A DNA stretch of 64,000 bases from CAWHBO01 sp963827735. Its GTDB lineage: Bacteria > Patescibacteriota > Patescibacteriia > Patescibacteriales > UBA12075. Position 1 is the stretch's first letter; the number at the start of each line of letters is the position of its first letter. The translations under genes and the position numbers were made by a program. The notes beneath the pieces were generated by a model. The model was not told where the DNA came from and made no database searches. It worked only from the letters and a program-made list of their open reading frames with translations. The stretch spans positions 192,524 through 256,523 of the forward strand of contig CAWHBO010000005.1 of the NCBI GenBank assembly GCA_963827735.1. Reading direction: 5' to 3'. This document shows positions 54,464-63,980 of the stretch, piece by piece.

Positions 54464-54700
54464 CTAACGCCGGTCAGCCCAGACCTCGGCGGCGACTGCA
54501 CGATCAGGCGGAGCTCGGCCGCCTGCTTCGGTCGTGAGCACATTGCCCTCGACCGTGGAGGAGAACCCGCACTGCGAAGACAGGCAGAGCTGGTCGAGCG
54601 GGACGAACCTGGCCGCCTCGTCGATACGCCGCTTCAGCGCGTCCGGGTCCTCGAGCTTGCCGGTCTTGGTCGTGACTACGGCGAGGGGAGACCGGCTTGG
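54464..54700 (-). pseudogene. C-terminal fragment of a MetE-like (cobalamin-independent) methionine synthase
   Basis: Minus-strand sense VVTTKTGKLEDPDALKRRID and EAARFVPLDQLCLSSQCGF continues to STVEGNVLT, then after a shift AAELRLIVQS and AAEVWADRR to TAG. This is the last 75 residues of a MetE-family protein. The LCLSSQCGF Cys corresponds to a zinc ligand in true MetE. The rest of the gene is absent. Confidence 0.65.
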
Positions 54701-54799
54701 GAGTGGCCGGGCTGACGGGGCAGGAATGACGGCCAGCAGGATCGGTCAGCGTCAAGCATCGACTGCGCGGCACGACCAACGCAAGCATCGGCGGCCGCC

Positions 54800-54840
54800 C
54801 GGATCGCCGATTCGGCGCTCTTCTAGGCTGTGGTCAGCTT
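54800..54840. repeat. Dispersed repeat, left copy
   Basis: CGGATCGCCGATTCGGCGCT (54800-54819) and TGGTCAGCTT (54831-54840) recur in the same order at 56643-56680, with similar sequence around them. The two copies flank the PadR/HAAS pair. Confidence 0.7.
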
Positions 54841-54976
54841 CGGCTGGTCTGGGCCGCCCCGAATCCTCTGTTCGGCGTCGCCCGGGCGTGCTGCGCCGGC
54901 GTCGCCTGCGTGAGGGCCTGCTGGTCTGAGATGGAGCGGAGCCGGATCGCAACGACCGGAATCTTGCCGGGGTCTT

Positions 54977-55369
54977 GTGTCACAAGATATCGTGTTGGGC
55001 GTGGCGGATGCCGAGCTGACGGAGCTCCGCAGGGGCGTGCTGGGGCCGTGCGTGCTGGCGCTGCTGGAGCAGCGGCCGCGGTTCGGGCTGGAACTGGTCC
55101 GTGACCTCGCGGGCGCCGGCGGCCTGCTGACCAGTGACGGCACGGTGTACCCGCTGCTGAACCGGCTCCGGGACGCGGGCCTGGTGACCAGCGAATGGCA
55201 GGTGGTCGAGGGCGAGCGGCCGCGCCGGTACTACTCGATCACTCAGGCGGGGACGGCGAGCCTGGCGGCATTCCGCGGCGAGTGGGCGCGGTTCGCCGCC
55301 ACGGTCAGCCAGGTACTGCGCGAGGGTGCGGCGGAGCCGGCTGGGCGCCGCCAAGGGACGGCCGCGATG
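54977..55369 (+). CDS. PadR family transcriptional regulator
   Basis: GTG start (MSQDIVLGVADAELTELRRG). The winged helix spans GVLGPCVLALLEQRPRFGLE, LVRDLAGAGGLLTSDGTVYP and LLNRLRDAGLVTSEWQVVEG; RPRRYYSITQAGTASLAAF is the wing and its exit. The frame as given runs through into the next gene without a stop. In the +1 frame a TGA overlaps the ATG at 55367 in the usual ATGA fashion, so one base is probably missing or extra near 55,330. It is coupled to the HAAS protein gene, its likely regulatory target. Confidence 0.85.
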
Positions 55370-56434
55370 AACGACGCAGAGCTTGCGCATCGGCTGGTGG
55401 CCGGGTACCGTACGCGGTTCGGCGCGGCCGCGTGGATGCCCGCTGCGGGACATTCTCATTTGGCTGCACCGCGCCGCGCGGACGGTGACCCGGGTGGCAG
55501 CGGGTGCCTCGGGCGGATGGTACGGGAGGCGACCGTGATCGATGTGCTGGAGCATCCGCTGGTCGCGGGTTACCTGCGCGACCTCGACGCCGCGCTGGCG
55601 GGCCTCGGCGGCGGCGGCAGCGGAACTGTCCGAGCAGCTCCGGGCGCACCTGCTGGAAGCGCTGCCGCCCGATGCCGATGAGGACACGGTGATGGCGGTG
55701 CTCGCCGCGCTGGGTCCGGCCCGGCTGGTCGCCGAGGCGGCGGCCGGACCGGCTTCCGGGCCGGGCCGCGGCCGGGCCCGGCCGGACCCGCCGCTGCGCC
55801 GGATGGCGGCCTGGGCCAGGCGGCAGCCGGCCCGCACCTGGCTGGCCGTCGCAGCGGTCACCATCGCGATCGGGCTACCCGCGGGCACGCTGATCTTCTG
55901 GCAGGCCCAGCCGAGCCTGCAATGGGTGGGGTCATTCTCCTGGTGGAGCCAGGCCGATGGCGCCCGCGCGGTGACGACCGAGGCGGCCGGGGCGACCCAG
56001 TACACGGTGCCGCTGCGGCCCGGCAAGATCCAGGGCTTCGCCATCTTCGTGTACAACCCCTCGGACCTGACCGAGTTCATCACCGGCAGCGCCGACCACA
56101 TCAGCCCGGGCGCGCCGGTCCCGGCCGAGATCGGCGTGTCGACGACCGGCACCGTCCGGCAGTCGGGGAACCGCACGCGGTCAGCTACCGGACCGGCGGC
56201 CCCATCCCGCCGCACTCCTACCGGTGGGTCCGTGTGCTATGGCGGTCCGCTCACTGCTACCTGGAGGCCGCCGGGGGCTGGCAGGGGACCAGCGACCTGC
56301 AGCTGCGCGTCCGCGTCGGCTGGATCACCAGGACCGAGGACATCCCGCTGGCCGCTGAGGTCGCCGTCTCACCGAGCGCGGCCACCGTCCAAGCGGACAG
56401 GGCATACTGCCGGAACCGGCCACCGGGAGGCTGA
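55367..56434 (+). pseudogene. HAAS-domain membrane protein, frameshifted
   Basis: Begins MNDAELAHRLVAGYRTRFGA. The HAAS signature appears as EHPLVAGYLRDLDAALAGL and, after a shift near 55,610, AELSEQLRAHLLEALPPDAD and VMAVLAALGPARLVAEAAAG. One membrane helix (TWLAVAAVTIAIGLPAGTLI) is followed by an extracellular beta-rich domain (GKIQGFAIFVYNPSDLTEFI). After another shift near 56,165 come YRWVRVLWRSAHCYLEAAGG and LQLRVRVGWITRTEDIPLAA. HAAS proteins are nearly always encoded with PadR regulators, as here. Exact function unknown. Confidence 0.7.
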
Positions 56435-57012
56435 CCAGCAGCCGCCCGGGAGTACCCGCCGGCGCAACCGCGCCCAGACCACCAGCATTCCGGCCGCCGT
56501 TCCTCTGGGTCTTAGAACACCGGAACGCCAACTCAGCGGCGGCGCATCGGCGCCGATCCTATCGTCGGCAAAGCCGCCGTCGGCCGCAACCACCAAGTCG
56601 ACCGGCAATCACAGATCGTCACGCACCTGCGCGGAGCACTCGCGGATCGCCGATTCGGCGCTATTAGCCCTGGTCAGCTTCGCGCAGGCCGGACCGCGCC
56701 GAATGGCTATTCCGTATGGCTGTGGCCAACGAGGCCGCGCCTGTCGGCCGGTGCCGAACGAGCAGTGCGGGTGCTTCCGTCAGCGCGTGGCAGTATCGCT
56801 GGTACTCGGGAGGAACTCGACCTCGCCGATGATGTCGCCGTAAGTTCGACTGGTTCTCGGCCCGGATTGATTCTCGGTGATGTCCTGGCCGCCAATCTGA
56901 CGAATTTGGCAGCGGTCTAGGGAGGCTGACGCGGCAAGGTAGCGGCCGTCGCGCCGGGCTGGCGCTTGCATATCTGGACAACTGATTGTCTATCTAGATA
57001 GAGTTCCGTCTC
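56435..57012. other. Intergenic, about 580 bases, with a repeat copy
   Basis: Carries the right copy of the dispersed repeat (56643-56680). Just before the next gene, CTGATTGTCTATCTAGATAG (56,983-57,002) includes a palindromic CTATCTAGATAG, a good candidate operator for the PadR regulator at 57013. Confidence 0.55.
56643..56680. repeat. Dispersed repeat, right copy
   Basis: CGGATCGCCGATTCGGCGCT and TGGTCAGCTT, as at 54800; the sequence around them is about three-quarters alike by eye. Confidence 0.7.
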
Positions 57013-57360
57013 ATGGCGGCGCGTTCCAGGTTCTCGGCCCAGACGCTGTCGGTGCTTGCGGTGCTGTTCGCGGAACCGGCGGCGTGGCGGCACGGATACG
57101 GGATCGCAAAGGACACCGGACTGAAGTCGGGCAGCCTGTACCCGATCTTGATCAGGCTGGCCGAGCGCGGGCTGGTGGAGGCGTGCTGGGAGGCGGAGCA
57201 GCCAGCTGGCCGGCCGCGCCGCCACCTGTACCGGCTGACTGCCGGGGGCCGTGCAGAGGCGGCAGCGGCGCTGGCGGATCGGCAGGCCTCCCTGGCCGGC
57301 GGCATCCGGCGTCGCCAGGGCCACCGGGCGGCACCGCAGGGGGCGTCGTGGGCGGGCTGA
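57013..57360 (+). CDS. PadR family transcriptional regulator
   Basis: 115 residues: MAARSRFSAQTLSVLAVLFA, AWRHGYGIAKDTGLKSGSLY and PILIRLAERGLVEACWEAEQ make the winged helix; RPRRHLYRLTAGGRAEAAAA the wing and exit. It lacks a long C-terminal domain. The palindrome CTATCTAGATAG lies about ten bases upstream of the ATG, so autorepression is likely. The stop overlaps the start of the next gene by 13 bases (GTG at 57348). Confidence 0.9.
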   Translation: MAARSRFSAQTLSVLAVLFAEPAAWRHGYGIAKDTGLKSGSLYPILIRLAERGLVEACWEAEQPAGRPRRHLYRLTAGGRAEAAAALADRQASLAGGIRRRQGHRAAPQGASWAG

Positions 57361-58530
57361 CGCGCGCGCTGTCTGCGCTGTTGCGGCACTCGGCCCGGCT
57401 GCTGCCGGCTGAGCGCCGCGCATGGGCGGAGGCAGCCTGGGCTGAAGCGGGCGAGGTGCCCGCCGGCCGGCGGCGGCTGGAATGGCTGGCGGGCGGGGTC
57501 TGGATGGCCGCGTCGCAGGCCCGCGTGGTGCGCCGGGCCGGATGGTGGCTGGTGTTCGGGGCGGTGGCGGCCGGAGTGGTCCGGTTGGGGTGGCCTGGCA
57601 CTGCTGCCAGCCCGGCCACGGCGATCAACCGGGTCGACGCGGTCGCGGTCGTGGTGATCTTGTCCGGGCTGCCCTGGGCCGTCCGCCGGATGTTCGGTCC
57701 GGCTGGCGGGAGCAGGCTGTCCCGTGTGCTGCGGGCGGCCGGCTATGCGGGGATATTGGCTCTGACCGTGGTTAAGGCGAGCGCGGAACGCTTCGGTTAT
57801 CCGCACGATGCGAACCCCGGCGAGGCGGGTCTGCTGTGGCCCGGCGAGATCGTTTTCCTGGTGGTGATGGCCGGCTATGCGGTCGGGATCCTTGCTGTCA
57901 CGGCGCGGCGGGCGCCGACCGCGCCGGCCGCCCTGGCCATCGGCTCCGCCGCGGGCGCGGCGGCGGGCATGGCGCTGTATGCGCGGGGAAACCTGCACCT
58001 CAGCGGCCCGGGGCTTGCGGCGGTGTTTCCGATGCCGTCACGGTGCTCACGTGGGCTGTGATGCTGGGTACGCCGATCGCGGCCGGGCTGGCCGCGGGGC
58101 GGCGGACAGGCCGGGCCCGGCAGGGCGCGGCGACCGGAGCTTGCGCGGGTGCCGCCGCCGCGCTGGTCGTCTCGGTGCTGGGGACCGGCGCCGCCGCGTT
58201 GCTGCCGCACGAGGCGAGGTTGCTGTACTGGGCGTATCCGGTCCGCCATCTCGCCCACGGCGCCCTGTACCGGTACGAGGTCAACGTGAGCCAGGGCGCG
58301 GCGGCCTACATTTTCGTCCTGCTGTTCTTCCCGCTGCTCGGCGCAGGTCTAGCCAACTTGGGAGCGCTGATCGCCGTGGGCCAGCCCAGCCAGCGGCCAG
58401 GCGGCGGCAATGGCGGCGGCCCCCCGCCGCCCCCGCCCAGCTCCGCCGCCTCCCAGCGGCGGCCGGGCCTGGGACACCCTCACCCAGCCACCCATCCTGC
58501 ACGCCGGTCATTACATCACGCTCCCCGCCG
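57348..58530 (+). pseudogene. Multi-helix membrane protein coupled to PadR, frameshifted
   Basis: GTG start inside the PadR gene: MGGLTRALSALLRHSARLLP and AERRAWAEAAWAEAGEVPAG, a common N-terminus of PadR-linked membrane proteins. Helices follow at WWLVFGAVAAGVVRLGW, AVAVVVILSGLPWAVRRM, IVFLVVMAGYAVGILAV and AIGSAAGAAAGMALYA. Near 58,025 sense shifts to VTVLTWAVMLGTPIAAGLAA. Further helices are ATGACAGAAAALVVSVLGTG and AAYIFVLLFFPLLGAGLANL. A Gly/Pro-rich tail makes the end uncertain; it may lie anywhere from 58,430 to 58,856. Function unknown. Confidence 0.6.
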
Positions 58531-59041
58531 CACAGGGCGCTTCCCAAGGCTCCGGAAACGAGCACGCAGCGCCCAATCCCGCCGAGCGGATCCTCATTAC
58601 CGTCAGCCATCCCTGGCACAGCCGGACTCCAGCGCCCGGCCGCGACACGCCCGAGGCGCGTCCGGCCGCCGACCGGCTCGCCGACCTCGGCCCGGGCAGC
58701 GACTCCACGGTCGCTCAAGCCGTCACGGACACCGCGGTCGACGACGCCATCGGCCACCCGCACCGCGCTCGTCGACTCGAAGAGCTCCCGCCGGTCTCGC
58801 ACGACGCGAGCCGGTACGGGCCGCGACCAGCGCCTGGCGTGGACCCTTGGTCATGACCAATGTGAGACCTCCAGCAACAGCACGGCCTCTGGCATCGACG
58901 CCGCGATCGTTAGTGCGTCCCGTGTGCTGGTGCTGTAGTCGAACCGCACGTCGGTTTGCCACAGCCCGAGGCCCAGAACGTCACCGTGGCTCTAGACGGC
59001 GACCTGGATGGCAGCCCAGCTGAGCCGGGTTATCGCGGTGA
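58531..59041. other. No firm gene, about 500 bases
   Basis: A plus-strand stretch (58,470-58,610) reads AWDTLTQPPILHAGHYITLP, which may be the true tail of the preceding protein in another frame. Nothing else is recognisable. Confidence 0.35.
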
Positions 59042-59532
59042 GTGAGCGATCGAGGAGCGCCACCAGGCGCGGAGCCCGGGCCCGGCGAGGGCGGGCGATA
59101 CCCGCGTGAGGCAGTGATCGGCGCGGTCTTGCTGACGATCTTCATGCCATTCATCGCCCTGATCGCGCCGCTGGTGCTGCGGGCACGGGAGATGCGGCCC
59201 GCCCGGCGTGCGCAACTCAAGAGCTGGGCGGTCGCATCCGGGACCTGCTGGCCACCGGCTGGGTGATCGGCATTATCTTGTTCGGCTCGGTAAGGAGTGC
59301 CGTCAGCCCGTCGGGCTGTAAAGGCGGCATAGACCTCATGGTGCCCCAGAGCTATGAGAGCAGCGACGGAAAGCACTGGGTGGGGACGTTCACGTGCATG
59401 AACGGCGGCACCAATCGCCAATCCCAGTATCCGCGAGCCAAGTACCGGGCGGCGGCTACCCTGCTGGACCGGACGGCGCACAACGACCGGCAGTCGGCTG
59501 CGGCCGGTCAACTCGTTGCCGGCGCCGCTTAG
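59042..59532 (+). pseudogene. Small two-helix membrane protein, one frameshift
   Basis: GTG start: MSDRGAPPGAEPGPGEGGRY, then helix 1 (AVIGAVLLTIFMPFIALIAP) and RAREMRPARRAQLKSWAVAS. A shift near 59,240 gives RDLLATGWVIGIILFGSVRS (helix 2). The soluble end includes GGIDLMVPQSYESSDGKHWV and TFTCMNGGTNRQSQYPRAKY, with two Cys that could pair. It ends at TAG in 59532. No family recognised. Confidence 0.5.
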
Positions 59533-60364
59533 AAGAATGCGTGCCGATTCCCGAAGCCAGCAAACCGCCAGACCCGGGAGCCGCGCCGCGTCCGGTCCGC
59601 AAGAAGCGCGCCAAACAACCGTTCTGGCCCGGCGCGAATGGTTGGCCGCCCAGGCGCATGCCGATACATATCGAGCCATCTGGTGCGTGATGGCGCGTTC
59701 TGCAACGCGTTCTTGAAGGGTTTGTGCTCTTCTTGTTGGCTCCCATAGCGTGGGGATCGGAGCGGCGAGGAGCCGGTCGGCGTAGCGACTTGGCCCGACC
59801 GCCGCGCTCCCCGGGGCCGTGAGAGTGCGCGCGAGGCGGGCGGGTGGTGCGCGGACTTAGTTATGTGTCTTTCAGAATGTTGGTAAGACCTTGGAGCTGA
59901 CTGCTCTCACGACGTCCCGACCGGTCATCTGAGCCCGGTGCGCGCCCGCGATCGGCGCGATAATGGAGTCGTTCCGGGGCCGGCCTGTGCTGACCGGGCT
60001 GATCCGCCGTGCGGATTCCGCGACGACGGGCATCGGACCCGTGGAGCGAGCTGGCGCAACCGTGAGTGAGCATTCGCAGCGCCCGCTGTCTTGCCAGATT
60101 GCACGCCGAACGATGCCGAGTCGGTGCGCCGTCGCAAACGGCCGGCATGGAATGCGCTGCCTCGAAGCCGTTCGCTCCGAGCTCCGCGCTGGTCGGCGGA
60201 CGCACTAGTAGTGGCATTTTCAGATGTCCGAACACGGCTCTCCACTCCGGACTGTCTGACTGAGTCGAGTCAGCACCGTGAGACAAACCTTGCTACGCCC
60301 TCGACAGCAGCGACGTGCAGGTGGAGATGCCGGTTGTGTGTTCGTTTCCGAGGGTCCCCCGGGC
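59533..60364. other. Gene-poor stretch, about 830 bases
   Basis: No recognisable protein. A plus-strand patch near 59,960 (IMESFRGRPVLTGLIRRADS) and several chance frames are the only candidates. Confidence 0.35.
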
Positions 60365-61303
60365 TCAGCGGCGCAGGGCGGTCTCGCGCTGCATGTGCGA
60401 CAGCTTCTCGGGATTGCGCACGGCGTAGAGCCCGGTGATGAGGCCGTCGTCGATGCGTACCGCTATGACGGTGTCGATCTCGCCGTTGAGCCGGAGGATC
60501 AGCGCCGGGTAGCCGTTGACCTGTGCCGGCTGCAGCGACGCCGCGGCGGTGATCCTGCCCAGGCCGGCGGCCAGCAGGCGGGCCACCTTGTCGGCCCCCA
60601 CGATGGGCCGCAGCACGGCCTGCTTGACTCCGCCGCCGTCGCCCAGGAGGACGACGTCCGGCGCGAGGATGTCGAGCAGGCTCTGCAGGTCGCCCGTTTC
60701 GACCGCCCGCTGGAACGCCTCGAGCGCGTCTCGGGTCTCGGCCGGGGAAACGACCCCGCGCGGCCGGCGCGCCGCGACGTGTGCCCGTGCCCGGTGCGCG
60801 ATCTGGCGGACCGCGGCCGGGCTCTTGCCGACGGCTTCGGCGATCTCGTCGTACCCGAGGTCGAACACCTCGCGCAGCACGAACACCGCCCGCTCGGTCG
60901 GCGCGAGCGTCTCCAGCACCAGCAGCATCGCCATCGAGACGCTGTCGGCCAGCTCGACGTCCTCGGCCACGTCGGGCGCGGTGAGCAGCGGCTCGGGCAG
61001 CCAGGGGCCGACGTAGGACTCCTTGCGGCGCCCGAGCGTACGCAGCCGGTCGAGCGCCTGGCGGGTGGTGATCCGGACCAGGTACGCACGCTGATCCCGC
61101 ACCGTGCCGAGATCGACGCCCGCCCACCGCAGCCAGGTCTCCTGCAGGACGTCCTCGGCGTCGGCGGCCGAGCCGAGCATCTCGTAGGCGACGGTGAACA
61201 GCAGGTTGCGGTGGGCGAGGAACGCCTCGGTGGCGGGGTCCGGGCGGTCGCCACGAGCGAGCGGCCCGGCGGTGTCCGTTGGTCGCCTGCTGCGCTCGCT
61301 CAT
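60365..61303 (-). CDS. sigJ: ECF41-type RNA polymerase sigma factor (SigJ-like) with SnoaL-like C-terminus
   Basis: 312 residues from the ATG at 61303, after CAGGAGCC; the frame is open further upstream, but the ribosome site and the family start fit here. Region sigma-2 is AFLAHRNLLFTVAYEMLGSA and DAEDVLQETWLRWAGVDLGT; sigma-4 is LETLAPTERAVFVLREVFDL with YDEIAEAVGKSPAAVRQIAH. The linker holds GPWLPEPLL, the WLPEP motif of ECF41 factors, and the SnoaL-like C-terminal domain ends with AVRNPEKLSHM, matching the NPDKL motif. In this group the C-terminal domain acts as a built-in anti-sigma/activation module. The divergent CxxC gene is the classic target. Confidence 0.92.
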   Translation of the reverse strand: MSERSRRPTDTAGPLARGDRPDPATEAFLAHRNLLFTVAYEMLGSAADAEDVLQETWLRWAGVDLGTVRDQRAYLVRITTRQALDRLRTLGRRKESYVGPWLPEPLLTAPDVAEDVELADSVSMAMLLVLETLAPTERAVFVLREVFDLGYDEIAEAVGKSPAAVRQIAHRARAHVAARRPRGVVSPAETRDALEAFQRAVETGDLQSLLDILAPDVVLLGDGGGVKQAVLRPIVGADKVARLLAAGLGRITAAASLQPAQVNGYPALILRLNGEIDTVIAVRIDDGLITGLYAVRNPEKLSHMQRETALRR

Positions 61304-61501
61304 GGCTGGCTCCTGCCTGTTCGTTCTCGACCGTGCCACACACAAGACGCCGGTCCCGGCCGCTTTGTGACACCCGCGATCAGTGGTGCACGTCACGAAC
61401 CGCGCTGTCACAAGGATCGGGTCGCCGGCATCTCCATGTTCGTACGGACGCCGCGCGGAACGATCCGCGCGGCACGCAACTCCCCGAGTGAGGACGAGGT
61501 C

Positions 61502-61988
61502 ATGGACGCCCGATTCAACCTGTTCGACAACGAGATCGCCGCCAAGTTCGCCAAGCGGTTCGCCAACGCCAGCCTGGTGATCGCAGCAGTCGCCGCTGCC
61601 GCAGTCCACGCAGGAGCTGGTGTCGCTGCGCGCCAGCCAGATCAACGGCTGCGGTTGGTGCATCGACATGCACACCAAGGAGGCCGCAGCCGCCGGTGAG
61701 ACCGCGGTCCGGCTCAACCTGGTCGCCGCCTGGCGCGAGTCCACCGTGTTCACCGAGGCCGAGCGGGCCGCGCTGGCGCTCGCCGAAGAGGGCACCCGGC
61801 TCGCCGACGCCCACCACGGCGTGTCCGACGAGACCTGGGCCCAGGTACGCAAGCACTACGACGACGACCAGATCGCCGCGCTGGTCTGCCTGGTCGCCCT
61901 GATCAACGCGGCCAACCGGCTCGCCGTGATCGTGCACCAGCAGGGAGGTTCCTACGAGCCCGGCATGTTCGCCGCCACGTTCAACTGA
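61502..61988 (+). pseudogene. Carboxymuconolactone decarboxylase/AhpD-like protein, one frameshift
   Basis: ATG at 61502: MDARFNLFDNEIAAKFAKRF, NASLVIA. Near 61,583 sense shifts one base to QSPLPQSTQELVSLRASQIN and then GCGWCIDMHTKEAAAAGE, the C-x2-C-x3-H redox motif of AhpD-like enzymes. It continues as LNLVAAWRESTVFTEAERAA and IAALVCLVALINAANRLAVI to TGA at 61988. The length matches the family (about 160 residues) once one base is corrected, so a sequencing indel is likely. Divergent from the ECF41 sigma gene with about 200 bases between, as in most ECF41 loci. Confidence 0.82.
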
Positions 61989-62073
61989 TCGGCAGACGTC
62001 CCGGCCCAGGATCATTCGATCCGGGCCGGGCCGGGCGGCGGGTTACCAGGGATCCTGAACCCTGGCCAGGGAA

Positions 62074-62238
62074 ATGTTCGACTTGATGCCGCTGACCACA
62101 GCCGCGGTCGAGCTCGCCCGGGAACTCGCGCCGGCCGTGGACGTCATGTTCGACAACGCCTGGAAGGAGGTCACCGCGAAATGTGAAGACCTGACATGCA
62201 TGTGGTTTGCTCACAGGAGTGGTCTATGGGGTAGCTGA
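62074..62238 (+). CDS. Short hypothetical frame, possibly a fragment
   Basis: MFDLMPLTTAAVELARELAP and VDVMFDNAWKEVTAKCEDLT look protein-like and helical. At 54 residues without a clear ribosome site, this is more likely a gene remnant than a gene. No family recognised. Confidence 0.3.
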   Translation: MFDLMPLTTAAVELARELAPAVDVMFDNAWKEVTAKCEDLTCMWFAHRSGLWGS

Positions 62239-62349
62239 TTCGGCTGTGACTGTTGCGTCCGATGCCCGGCGTGTCGGCGTGACGTGAAACGGCCACCTCG
62301 TGATCCTCCGGAAACGAAGCGCTCACTGCGAGACGAAGGAGAAACGAGA

Positions 62350-62520
62350 TGGCCGCGCGTGACATTGTGCCGGTTCCCGGCGCCCGGTAGGAGGAGACGC
62401 TGGAGTCGGCGAGCCCGGATCTGCTGGGGGAGATGATCAGGGGTTCGCGCAGCGGAAGCGCAGCCGCCAAACTCGCCAATGCGCTGTCAGCGACGTCAGG
62501 CAGCCGGCAGCGGTGCTGAG
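62350..62520 (+). pseudogene. IS256-type transposase N-terminal remnant
   Basis: ETLESASPDLLGEMIRG matches the LxxASPDLLRxLI start of IS256/Mutator transposases. An in-frame stop precedes it and the sense is lost soon after KLANALSA. Confidence 0.45.
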
Positions 62521-62797
62521 ACGTTTGGTGCTGGCGGTGGGGCTGTCACGCCTTTGGGTATAGCGGCATCAGGGGGTTATGGCCGGGCTGGCCAGGCATG
62601 TAGTCGTGACTGGTGCTCGGCGATAGCTCGGCGTCGGTCGTTCATATCCGCGCAGGCTCTGCTGTCCGGATTCGGCAATGGGGGAAGATCATGGCCGCGA
62701 GGCCAACCACGACGGCGGTGGCGGAAGAGGGCCACACACGGCGGCGGCTGCACGTGACCTGCGGAGCTGCTGATCAGGCTGGCCAAACTCCAGGGCG

Positions 62798-63364
62798 GTG
62801 ACGATCACCGCCCTGCGCGGCAGGGCCCGCAGAACGGGCAGCGAGCTCGCCCTCGCCACCGACATCCGTTTCGCCAGCCGCGAGCGGGCCGTGCTGGGAC
62901 AATTCGAAGTCGGGATCGCCGTCGTGCCCGGCGGCGGCCCCTCGAACCGGCTGCCGGGCATCGTCGGCCGCGGCCGGGCGTTCGAGATCCTCCTCGGCGG
63001 CGAGGACTTCACCGCCGACCTCGCCGAGCGCTACGGCTATGTCAATCGCGCCGTACCCGACGCGCAGTTCGCCGAGTTCGTCGACCCCTTCGCGCAGCGG
63101 GTTTCCCGGTTCGACCCGCTCGCGCTGGCCGATATCAGGCGCTTCGTCAATGCCGCGTCGCTACCTGCCGACGGCGCGCTGACCGCCGAGATGGACGCCT
63201 GCACCAAAGCCCTCGCCCGCCCCGCCGCGCCCGCCCTCATCGGCCAGGCACTCAAGCAGGGCCTTCAGCAGCGCAGCAACACCGAGCTGAACCTGGGCGA
63301 CTACGTCGGCACGCTCGCCCACAAACCAGGCGGAGGCAGTGCAGACGGCGCCGGCGGCCGATGA
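62798..63364 (+). pseudogene. Enoyl-CoA hydratase/isomerase (crotonase) family, N-terminus lost
   Basis: Sense starts abruptly at VTITALRGRARRTGSELALA and runs on as TDIRFASRERAVLGQFEVGI, VVPGGGPSNRLPGIVGRGRA and AERYGYVNRAVPDAQFAEFV. This is the second half of a crotonase fold; the first oxyanion-hole segment and about 90 N-terminal residues are missing. LLIRLAKLQ just upstream in another frame joins to it, so at least one shift is present. It is flanked by IS256 fragments on both sides, which suggests disruption by insertion sequences. Confidence 0.72.
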
Positions 63365-63413
63365 TGAACGCGTGGATGCGGCTAAGGAGGAGCCGGCCAG
63401 GCAGCGGCGGAGC

Positions 63414-63715
63414 GGGCCCGCGCGGAGGTGCTGACCCTGACCGGGCCGGGCGGGCTGCTGGGCCGGGTCACCCGGCGAGCGCTGGAGGGCGAGCTGGACG
63501 CCCACATGGGCTATGCCGGGCCCGACCGGGCGGGCCGGGACGGGGAACACCCGAACGGGCAGCGGGCCAAGACCGTGATCACCGACGTAGGCGCGGTGGA
63601 ACTGCCCCGAGAGCGCGATGGCAGCATCGAGCCGCAGATCGTCGCCAAGCGGCACGCTGAAGATGACGCTCGGACCGTCCCGTTCCGGCGCCGGTTCGCC
63701 GAACGGCTCGTTTGA
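63414..63715 (+). pseudogene. IS256-type transposase fragment
   Basis: GLLGRVTRRALEGELDAHMG, YAGPDRAGRDGEHPNGQRAK and TVITDVGAVELPRERDGSIE, ending EPQIVAKR, match the N-terminal 95 residues of IS256-family transposases (LEGELDAHLGY; KTVLTEVGxVxIxVPRDRxGSFEPxIV). The catalytic DDE domain is absent. Confidence 0.72.
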
Positions 63716-63896
63716 GGCGATGGCCACAACAGAACGCCCCTGCCCGATCACAGCGGGGTTGATCGCGCTGCCGATGTTCGCCGCTACCGGCAGATCTCAC
63801 CGGGCACGGCTGGGCCAGCGGTTTACGCGCCGACGTCAGCGTGGCGAGTAGCGTTAGACCCTTGCCGCCGCTGCGAGGGTGACGCACGATCGTGTC
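63716..63896. other. Short spacer, nothing recognised
   Basis: No hairpin or coding sense stands out. Confidence 0.35.
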
Positions 63897-63980
63897 GTGA
63901 ACAGCAAGGCAACCATCTACGACGACGGCCGGATCGCCTGTGGCGATGAGGGAATTACCATCCGGTGGTGGACACGGTGA
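63897..63980 (+). CDS. Short frame, probably the 5' end of a small gene
   Basis: GTG start, MNSKATIYDDGRIACGDEGI then TIRWWTR and TGA. The DDGRIxxDDxxIxIRWY pattern begins a family of small actinobacterial proteins, so a shift probably hides the rest beyond the window. Confidence 0.3.
   Translation: MNSKATIYDDGRIACGDEGITIRWWTR

Noticed and set aside
54980..56215. Minus-strand frame of 411 codons
   Set aside because: Antisense of the PadR and HAAS genes, with Arg/Ala/Gly-rich composition and no family sense.
60278..61699. Plus-strand frame of 473 codons
   Set aside because: Antisense shadow of the ECF41 sigma gene; high-GC DNA leaves the opposite strand open.
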